From assembly GCA_016490735.1 (NCBI GenBank), contig JAEMWC010000385.1:288501-352500 (forward strand): DNA of 64,000 bases, written 5' to 3'. Of this stretch, positions 58,073 through 64,000 are shown piece after piece (positions within the stretch are counted from its first letter, which is position 1; the number at the start of each line of letters is the position of its first letter). Below the pieces are notes generated by a model. That model worked only from the letters and a program-made list of their open reading frames with translations, was not told the DNA's origin and ran no database searches. The translations under genes were made by a program, and so were the position numbers. The stretch comes from Pachyseris speciosa. Taxonomy: Eukaryota > Cnidaria > Anthozoa > Scleractinia > Pachyseridae.

Positions 58073-58581
58073 TTTCAAGGTGACAAGGCAGGGGAAGCCT
58101 ATAACTCCATTTGAAACCCAACTAAGGATCAATTACTGATACACGACCGAAGTCAACTTAGCGGATGACAAAGGAGGATCCAATTACGGGATACCACCCC
58201 AAATAATCATATTTTAATTGAATAAATGTTTGAAAGAAAATTTGCCCTGAGCGGGATTTGAACCCACGTCCCCCGTATACTAGTCGGGTGTGATGACCAC
58301 TACACCATCAGGACAACCATGCTGGCAACACGGCAATCGAAGATGTGATTTACGTGATCGAAGACGTGGTATCCCGGGAAATTATTCTTTCAAGGTGACA
58401 AGGCAGGGGAAGCCTATAACTCCATTTGAAACCCAACTAAGGATCAACTACTGATGCACGACCGAAGTCAACTTAGCGAATGACAAAGGAGGTTCCAATT
58501 ACGGATACAGGCTTATTTCAATTAATTAATACTGTATATGAAGGAAACCCTAACCCTGTACACCCCAAATAATCATATTTT

Positions 58582-58590
<9 letters not shown>
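58071..58590. repeat. tRNA-bearing repeat, 1.6 direct copies, period about 315 bp
   Basis: CTTTCAAGGTGACAAGGCAG at 58071 recurs at 58386, and CCCCAAATAATCATATTTTA at 58196 recurs at about 58562. The first copy lacks about 50 bp present in the second (around TTAATACTGTATATGAAGG). The first copy contains the tRNA-like sequence at 58243-58314; the second breaks into (TA)n. Confidence 0.8.
58243..58314 (-). tRNA. tRNA-Thr-like (AGT), repeat-borne
   Basis: The acceptor GTCCTGA/TCAGGGC pairs with one G-T, the D stem is GTGT/ACAC, the T arm is GTGGG-TTCAAAT-CCCGC, and the anticodon loop CTAGTAT gives AGT. The anticodon stem has an A-A mismatch at the loop-closing position. The intact T33 and acceptor make this the most tRNA-like of the three families, but its repeat context argues for a tRNA-derived element. 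Confidence 0.55.

Positions 58591-58654
<64 letters not shown>
58589..58654. repeat. (TA)n tract 2, at the 5' truncation of the Penelope-like element
   Basis: About 32 TA dinucleotides between the tRNA-bearing repeat and the coding start of the Penelope-like element. Confidence 0.95.
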
Positions 58655-58655
<1 letters not shown>

Positions 58656-59184
58656 GGATGTGATTGTGGACCTGACTGAACTAGTGCTAAAAAACAATAA
58701 TTTCGAATTTAATAGGAAACACTACCTTCAGATCTTAGGGACAGCTATTGGAACGAAAATGGCGCCAGCCTACGCAAATTTATTTATGGATAGACTGGAA
58801 CGAAAGTTGCTATCACTTGTTTGGTTACGATACATTGATGATATCTTTATGGTGTGGACTAGGGGCGAGGATGAACTGAAAACATTTTTGAATTATCTCA
58901 ATGACGCCCATGATACCATTAAGTTTACGTGGAACTGGTCAACAGAGCAAATTAATTACCTGGATGTACAGGTTATCAACAATGACGGGAGATTAGAGAC
59001 TGATCTATACGTTAAACCTACGGATAAACATCAGTATCTATTTCACACATCGTGTCATCCTCGGATGTGCAAGAATAGCATACCATACGCTCAGGCTCTA
59101 AGACGTAAACGGATCTGTTCTACAAGTGAGGGGTTTGAGCGTAGGGTTGCTGATCTCTGTACATTTCTGGTGGCGAGAGGGTAA
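58655..59184 (+). pseudogene. Penelope-like reverse transcriptase fragment
   Basis: The open frame runs from the (TA)n edge, with no genuine start. GTAIGTKMAPAYANLFM is the RT motif preceding the catalytic block, WLRYIDDIFMVW contains the YIDD catalytic box, and INYLDVQVI is the following strand. The thumb region ends with HPRMCKNSIPYAQALRRKRI. The frame stops at TAA 59182-59184, but homology continues in another frame (VKQEFVLRQIQRARL from 59181), so a frameshift near 59175-59183 splits the original protein. Motifs of the RT fingers are deleted. Confidence 0.8.
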
Positions 59185-59960
59185 AACAAGAGTTTGTTCT
59201 TCGACAGATACAGCGAGCGCGTTTGAAAAGTAGGGAGGAAGCATTGACAGCACGCCCCAGGAATGCCAATTGTAAAGTCCCTATGGTGGTAACCTACCAC
59301 CCTAACCTTTCTAACATTGGTGGTTTTCTAAGAGATTTGCAACCCCTTCTGCATTGTTCAGAAAGATGCAGGAAAGCCATCAAGGAGGTTCCCCTTATGG
59401 CGTTTCGAAGACCTAAGAGTCTTAGGGACTATCTCGTACACGCGAAATTGGGCTCACAACACACAGAACGGGGTTGTAGTGGAACCAAGAAATGCGACAA
59501 TAGACGTTGTCAAGTATGCAAGTTTCTAAAACCGGGCGATAGGTTTAGTTCAAAAAGCACTGGAAAAGGCTATTCCATTAATCATCAGTTAAACTGTAAT
59601 AGTACTAATGTTGTGTATTTAATATCGTGCAAAGTTTGTCAGAAACAATATGTAGGTTCTACGACTACCAAGTTTAGATTAAGATTCAACAACAACAAAT
59701 CTCGCCTGAGAGCACATTCAGGGCTCTCCATTGCTAACAAGGCGAAGGACGATATGGTGTACCGGCATTTCTTCAGTCCAGGACATCATGGACTGGAAGA
59801 TGTCTCAGTCCAGCTGATTGACAGAGTAGCCGATGAGTCGTCACTTTTGGACAAAGAGGGACAGTGGGCCTATAGGCTCGGGACTATTAAGCCTCAAGGG
59901 TTGAATGAAAGTGACTTCTTTTTCAGTCAAAATAGGGGTAATAGGGTTAATACGCGCTGA
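59185..59960 (+). pseudogene. Penelope-like linker and GIY-YIG endonuclease domain (frameshifted from RT)
   Basis: Continues the RT protein after the frameshift. FLRDLQPLLHCSERCRKAIK and VPLMAFRRPKSLRDYLVHAK form the linker typical of this class. The CxxC pair in RRCQVCKF precedes VVYLISCKVCQKQYVGSTTT, the GIY-YIG equivalent (VVY, YVG). The arginine-rich helix FRLRFNNNKSRLRAH and the downstream DKEGQWAYRL glutamate complete the endonuclease. It ends at TGA 59958-59960. The domain itself looks intact. Confidence 0.8.
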
Positions 59961-60075
59961 GTTTCCATTGTTTTACGTGTACCTTCTAGTACTGTTACAA
60001 GTGCGCGAGCGCGCTTTGTTTGCTTGTGTTATTTCAAATTTGAAATGTAGTGGTGTGGTACGCATGTAACGGCCA

Positions 60076-60120
60076 TTCACCCTGATGAAGGCCGGTAAAC
60101 TTGGCCGAAATATAGGTGAA
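60076..60120 (+). ncRNA. Hammerhead-ribozyme-like fold in Penelope 3' UTR (variant)
   Basis: Stem I TTCACC/GGTGAA is a perfect 6-bp match, followed by core CTGATGA plus one extra A, stem II GGCC/GGCC, GAA, a self-complementary ATAT as minimal stem III, and A as the cleavage base. Such a short stem III would need dimerisation, as reported for Penelope-borne hammerheads. The extra A is shared with the copy at 30378, suggesting a lineage trait. Confidence 0.5.
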
Positions 60121-60212
60121 GGATAGAAAACATTGTTTTCGCTCTTCATTTGTGGTATTTTCATATTACTTCTTATGGAGAGGAAATCCGAAATTGGATG
60201 CGTGTGACAGGT

Positions 60213-60238
60213 TATATATATATATATATATATATATA
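60213..60238. repeat. (TA)n tract 3
   Basis: Thirteen TA dinucleotides at the 3' end of the Penelope-like element and the left edge of the tRNA-like array. Confidence 0.95.
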
Positions 60239-60407
60239 GGTACAGTAAGTTAGGGAGGGGATATATTAGCAACTGATTGCCTTAATTACTTAGGATCACC
60301 AGCCTATTCCCGTTTGGATGGCGATTCATTAGCGATTTCTGAGAAATACAAACAGACAAGGTTAATTTAGGAACAGAAATCATCAACTAAGTAATTAAGT
60401 GAAAATG

Positions 60408-60479
60408 TGGCTCAGCCAGGAATCGAACCTGGGTCTCCAGATTACCGGTCGGATGCCTTAACCACTAGGCCACTGAACC
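60408..60479 (-). tRNA. tRNA-Thr-like (GGT), array unit 1
   Basis: The acceptor GGTTCAG/CTGAGCC pairs, the D stem GCCT/AGGC pairs, the anticodon loop is CCGGTAA (GGT), the T arm CCAGG-TTCGATT-CCTGG is perfect, and the discriminator is A. Box A (TGGCCTAGTGG) and box B (GGTTCGATTCC) match RNA polymerase III promoter consensus. The anticodon stem TCCGA/TCTGG has one C-T mismatch, and C replaces the usual T33. Eukaryotes normally read threonine ACC codons with AGT tRNAs, so decoding use is doubtful. Confidence 0.6.
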
Positions 60480-60819
60480 AACCACACTGGGTTGACACAT
60501 ATTTTTACAGTACAACACATACACAGTGTGGCCTTATTTTTTTATGGTAAGGTCCTAGGAGACAATTTCACACATTTTCTGCAACCAGGATCACGTCACT
60601 ACTCCCGATCGATCAGCGATGCAAGGCCAAATCCCCCTGGAAATTAATTAGGTACAGTAAGTTAGGGAGGGGATATATTAGCAACTGATTGCCTTAATTA
60701 CTTAGGATCACCAGCCTATTCCCGTTTGGATGGCGATTCATTAGCGATTTCTGAGAAATACAAACAGACAAGGTTAATTTAGGAACAGAAATCATCAACT
60801 AAGTAATTAAGTGAAAATG

Positions 60820-60891
60820 TGGCTCAGCCAGGAATCGAACCTGGGTCTCCAGATTACCGGTCGGATGCCTTAACCACTAGGCCACTGAACC
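60820..60891 (-). tRNA. tRNA-Thr-like (GGT), array unit 2
   Basis: Identical to unit 1 through the tRNA-like part. Confidence 0.6.
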
Positions 60892-61232
60892 AACCACACT
60901 GGGTTGACACATATTTTTACAGTACAACACATACACAGTGTGGCCTTATTTTTTTATGGTAAGGTCCTAGGAGACAATTTCACACATTTTCTGCAACCAG
61001 GATCACGTCACTACTCCCCGATCGATCAGCGATGCAAGGCCAAATCCCCCTGGAAATTAATTAGGTACAGTAAGTTAGGGAGGGGATATATTAGCAACTG
61101 ATTGCCTTAATTACTTAGGATCACCAGCCTATTCCCGTTTGGATGGCGATTCATTAGCGATTTCTGAGAAATACAAACAGACAAGGTTAATTTAGGAACA
61201 GAAATCATCAACTAAGTAATTAAGTGAAAATG

Positions 61233-61304
61233 TGGCTCAGCCAGGAATCGAACCTGGGTCTCCAGATTACCGGTCGGATGCCTTAACCACTAGGCCACTG
61301 AACC
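61233..61304 (-). tRNA. tRNA-Thr-like (GGT), array unit 3
   Basis: Identical to unit 1; last unit before the strand switch. Confidence 0.6.
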
Positions 61305-61654
61305 AACCACACTGGGTTGACACATATTTTTTACAGTACAACACATACACAGTGTGGCCTTATTTTTTTATGGTAAGGTCCTAGGAGACAATTTCACACA
61401 TTTTCTGCAACCAGGATCACGTCACTACTCCCCGATCGATCAGCGATGCAAGGCCAAATCCCCCTGGAAATTAATTAGGTACAGTAAGTTAGGGAGGGGA
61501 TATATTAGCAACTGATTGCCTTAATCGGGGAGTAGTGACGTGATCCTGGTTGCAGAAAATGTGTGAAATTGTCTCCTATGACCTTACCATAAAAAAATAA
61601 GGCCACACTGTGTATGTGTTGTACTGTAAAAATATGTGTCAACCCAGTGTGGTT

Positions 61655-61726
61655 GGTTCAGTGGCCTAGTGGTTAAGGCATCCGACCGGTAATCTGGAGA
61701 CCCAGGTTCGATTCCTGGCTGAGCCA
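61655..61726 (+). tRNA. tRNA-Thr-like (GGT), array unit 4 (inverted half)
   Basis: Same sequence on the opposite strand; first unit after the junction at about 61525. Confidence 0.6.
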
Positions 61727-62067
61727 CATTTTCACTTAATTACTTAGTTGATGATTTCTGTTCCTAAATTAACCTTGTCTGTTTGTATTTCTCAGAAATC
61801 GCTAATGAATCGCCATCCAAACGGGAATAGGCTGGTGATCCTAAGTAATTAAGGCAATCAGTTGCTAATATATCCCCTCCCTAACTTACTGTACCTAATT
61901 AATTTCCAGGGGGATTTGGCCTTGCATCGCTGATCGATCGGGGAGTAGTGACGTGATCCTGGTTGCAGAAAATGTGTGAAATTGTCTCCTAGGACCTTAC
62001 CATAAAAAAATAAGGCCACACTGTGTATGTGTTGTACTGTAAAAATATGTGTCAACCCAGTGTGGTT

Positions 62068-62139
62068 GGTTCAGTGGCCTAGTGGTTAAGGCATCCGACC
62101 GGTAATCTGGAGACCCAGGTTCGATTCCTGGCTGAGCCA
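62068..62139 (+). tRNA. tRNA-Thr-like (GGT), array unit 5
   Basis: Identical to unit 4, 413 bp downstream. Confidence 0.6.
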
Positions 62140-62480
62140 CATTTTCACTTAATTACTTAGTTGATGATTTCTGTTCCTAAATTAACCTTGTCTGTTTGTA
62201 TTTCTCAGAAATCGCTAATGAATCGCCATCCAAACGGGAATAGGCTGGTGATCCTAAGTAATTAAGGCAATCAGTTGCTAATATATCCCCTCCCTAACTT
62301 ACTGTACCTAATTAATTTCCAGGGGGATTTGGCCTTGCATCGCTGATCGATCGGGGAGTAGTGACGTGATCCTGGTTGCAGAAAATGTGTGAAATTGTCT
62401 CCTAGGACCTTACCATAAAAAAATAAGGCCACACTGTGTATGTGTTGTACTGTAAAAATATGTGTCAACCCAGTGTGGTT

Positions 62481-62552
62481 GGTTCAGTGGCCTAGTGGTT
62501 AAGGCATCCGACCGGTAATCTGGAGACCCAGGTTCGATTCCTGGCTGAGCCA
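62481..62552 (+). tRNA. tRNA-Thr-like (GGT), array unit 6
   Basis: Identical to unit 4, 826 bp downstream. Confidence 0.6.
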
Positions 62553-62893
62553 CATTTTCACTTAATTACTTAGTTGATGATTTCTGTTCCTAAATTAACC
62601 TTGTCTGTTTGTATTTCTCAGAAATCGCTAATGAATCGCCATCCAAACGGGAATAGGCTGGTGATCCTAAGTAATTAAGGCAATCAGTTGCTAATATATC
62701 CCCTCCCTAACTTACTGTACCTAATTAATTTCCAGGGGGATTTGGCCTTGCATCGCTGATCGATCGGGGAGTAGTGACGTGATCCTGGTTGCAGAAAATG
62801 TGTGAAATTGTCTCCTAGGACCTTACCATAAAAAAATAAGGCCACACTGTGTATGTGTTGTACTGTAAAAATATGTGTCAACCCAGTGTGGTT

Positions 62894-62965
62894 GGTTCAG
62901 TGGCCTAGTGGTTAAGGCATCCGACCGGTAATCTGGAGACCCAGGTTCGATTCCTGGCTGAGCCA
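62894..62965 (+). tRNA. tRNA-Thr-like (GGT), array unit 7
   Basis: Identical to unit 4. Its unit is cut off by (TA)n after AATTAACCTTGTC at 63018. Confidence 0.6.
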
Positions 62966-63014
62966 CATTTTCACTTAATTACTTAGTTGATGATTTCTGT
63001 TCCTAAATTAACCT

Positions 63015-63018
<4 letters not shown>

Positions 63019-63062
<44 letters not shown>
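63019..63062. repeat. (TA)n tract 4
   Basis: Twenty-two TA dinucleotides joining the truncated array to the MITE. Confidence 0.95.
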
Positions 63063-63065
<3 letters not shown>

Positions 63066-63348
63066 GTCTGAATTTGCAAGAACGTACCCGCTGAAATTTG
63101 GAGCCGTTTGACCGGAATGGGTCCAAAACTGGCGTTTTTTTGCATCGGACGAGCCCGGCAATCACTCCACAGCACTGAGAGGGAGGCAACGAGAGAGTGA
63201 GAGAGGAGGAGGGGCGCAGGAGGAGAGAAAAAAGCACTAACCACTCTTTTAGTCTTTATAATGGCTACTTTGGAGATAGTTTTTGAACGAGAAAAAACCG
63301 CACCAAGAAGGGCCGCTTTCGCGCAGGTACGTTTTGGCAAATCCAGAC

Positions 63349-63351
<3 letters not shown>
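63063..63351. mobile_element. MITE inserted in (TA)n (289 bp)
   Basis: The left end TCTGTCTGAATTTGCAAGAA and the inverse of the right end TCTGTCTGGATTTGCCAAAA align, continuing to ACGTACC(C/T)GC, a TIR of about 30 bp with a few mismatches. TA repeats lie on both sides, as expected for TA-targeting Tc1/mariner-type elements. The interior has a purine-rich GAGAG patch and no transposase. Confidence 0.75.

Positions 63352-63386
<35 letters not shown>
63352..63386. repeat. (TA)n tract 5
   Basis: Directly joins the MITE to the 3' end of the second Penelope-like element. Confidence 0.95.
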
Positions 63387-63388
<2 letters not shown>

Positions 63389-63412
63389 AAAAATAGAAAA
63401 AATACTCTTTTT

Positions 63413-63455
63413 ATCCCTACAAGCCTGTTTCGTGATTGCTCACTCTTCAGGGGAT
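63413..63455 (-). ncRNA. Hammerhead ribozyme, complete canonical fold
   Basis: Reading the minus strand: stem I ATCCC; core CTGAAGA (CUGANGA with N = A); stem II GTGA, tetraloop GCAA, TCAC; GAA; stem III ACA, loop GGCT, TGT; cleavage base A; stem I GGGAT. Every conserved core position is satisfied and all three stems pair perfectly, with a GNRA loop on stem II. Hammerheads are known in Penelope-like elements. Cleavage is predicted 3' of the A complementary to 63418. Confidence 0.8.
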
Positions 63456-63542
63456 TTTAATGACAAGAATATTCATAACCGTCGTTCTTATACTATAATA
63501 TTTACATAAGCGATGATGCGGTTAATTCAAATGATTAAATGT

Positions 63543-63998
63543 TTAGTTGTTGCGTAGCAACGCTTTGTTCCTGTGGCGGCAAGAAGATACAAGTTCATTA
63601 CGTTTGTTAAGTGATGACAAATCAGGTCGGCAGATTATTAAAAATTTCTCTTTAAGACAGAGATTACATCTTTTACTTGAGCTGTTGTAGGATGAGCTTG
63701 ATGAAATGATACGCCATGAGATAAAGTGGTCAATGTTCTTGTCTTTAAGAGACCAGATATGTTTGCTGAGTTCGGTGGAGTTTCTGTGTTTTGCGTGACG
63801 GAATGATGCAGTGTGGTTCCTGTATCTTGTCTTGAAGTCGTTTTCTGTGAGTCCGATGTACGTTTCAGAAGTGTTATTGTCCTTTCGTATGACGGTTGCT
63901 TGGTAGATGACTGATGACTGGAGGCAGTTTCCGTTAAGTGGGCACGCGTTCTTTTGTCGGCAGTTGCATGTTCTGTTGTCGATTGCGTTGTTTGCGGC
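63543..63998 (-). CDS. Penelope-like GIY-YIG endonuclease, C-terminal part
   Basis: A 151-codon open frame enters from beyond the window and ends at TAA. It has a cysteine cluster (TCNCRQKNACPLNGNC), then SSVIYQATVIR and ETYIGLTENDFKTRYRNHTA, which are the GIY and YIG strands and the catalytic-arginine helix. SKHIWSLKDKN follows, then KRCNLCLKEKFLIICRPD with the conserved glutamate and an LNKRNELVSSCRHRNKALL end. No stop or frameshift is visible in this part, so it may be intact. Confidence 0.8.
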   Translation of the reverse strand, partial: AANNAIDNRTCNCRQKNACPLNGNCLQSSVIYQATVIRKDNNTSETYIGLTENDFKTRYRNHTASFRHAKHRNSTELSKHIWSLKDKNIDHFISWRIISSSSSYNSSSKRCNLCLKEKFLIICRPDLSSLNKRNELVSSCRHRNKALLRNN

Positions 63999-64000
63999 TT

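Larger units (their letters stand above)
58655..60212 (+). mobile_element. Penelope-like retroelement, 5'-truncated
   Basis: A reverse-transcriptase C-terminal part, a linker with cysteine motifs and a GIY-YIG endonuclease are followed by a 3' UTR with a hammerhead-like fold. The element lies between two (TA)n tracts. RT motifs upstream of the AIGTKMAP block are missing, so it cannot be autonomous. Confidence 0.85.
60239..63018. repeat. Inverted array of 413-bp tRNA-Thr-like units
   Basis: Three full direct units start at GGTACAGTAAGTTAGGG (60239, 60651, 61064), and a fourth starts at 61478 and breaks off near 61525. There the sequence switches to the inverse strand (CGGGGAGTAGTGACGTGATC) and continues as about 3.6 inverted units to 63018. 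Units are nearly identical (lengths 412-414). Each has one tRNA-like sequence and a 65-codon frame (for example 60904-61101) that is a repeat shadow. (TA)n bounds both ends. Confidence 0.95.
63387..64000 (-). mobile_element. Second Penelope-like element, 3' part, running off the window
   Basis: Minus strand: GIY-YIG coding end, a UTR of about 90 bases, a canonical hammerhead fold and a short A/T-rich 3' tail ending at (TA)n. It belongs to a different lineage from the element at 58655, since the endonuclease domains differ strongly. Confidence 0.85.

Noticed and set aside
60904..62881. Identical 65-codon frames repeated four times
   Set aside because: Each is a shadow inside the 413-bp repeat and overlaps its non-coding part; no promoter, splice or domain evidence.

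Overview
The window looks like intron-rich, repeat-dense, AT-rich animal DNA, most likely from an anthozoan cnidarian such as a coral or sea anemone. This is inferred from short exons with canonical GT-AG sites, Penelope-like retroelements carrying GIY-YIG endonucleases, a CR1-type LINE, hAT- and Harbinger-like miniature elements and tRNA-derived repeats. There are no bacterial operons. Most open frames longer than 60 codons are repeat shadows.

Layout. (1) 0.3-10.9 kb: exons of one plus-strand gene that enters from the left. Eight short exons with mostly compatible phases can be read, and the central part resembles a UBX/ubiquitin-like domain. The introns hold small inverted-repeat elements, and a 93-bp minisatellite sits just before the last exon. 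(2) 13.0-13.4 kb: a decayed copy of the anticodon-binding-like domain of NCOA5. (3) 14.6-34.1 kb: a tandem array, all on the minus strand, of a small secreted-peptide gene that I do not recognise. Copies A, C and D keep three exons (signal peptide, acidic linker, C-terminal peptide with a C-x7-C pair). Copy B has lost exon 2, and copies E and F keep only a stop-loss exon 3. hAT-like, tRNA-like and Penelope-like insertions interrupt the array. (4) 34.8-41.4 kb: nested dispersed repeats, a 1.5-kb palindrome, two short TIR elements, a tRNA-like gene and a CR1-like LINE fragment. (5) 41.83-54.28 kb: a 12.5-kb inverted repeat. Its arms of about 4.9 and 4.3 kb are mostly a GGTTTC-based minisatellite and surround a 3.3-kb spacer, which is the architecture of a FoldBack transposon. 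(6) 54.3-58.0 kb: degenerate repeats. (7) 58.0-64.0 kb: elements joined through (TA)n tracts: a tRNA-bearing repeat, a 5'-truncated Penelope-like element, an inverted array of seven tRNA-Thr-like 413-bp units, a TA-inserted MITE, and the 3' end of a second Penelope-like element.

The most notable items are the peptide-gene array, the FoldBack-like giant inverted repeat, a complete hammerhead-ribozyme fold at the 3' end of the right-edge Penelope-like element (with variant forms in two others), and the inverted tRNA-Thr-like array. All calls come from reading the sequence by eye; no database search or folding program was run.
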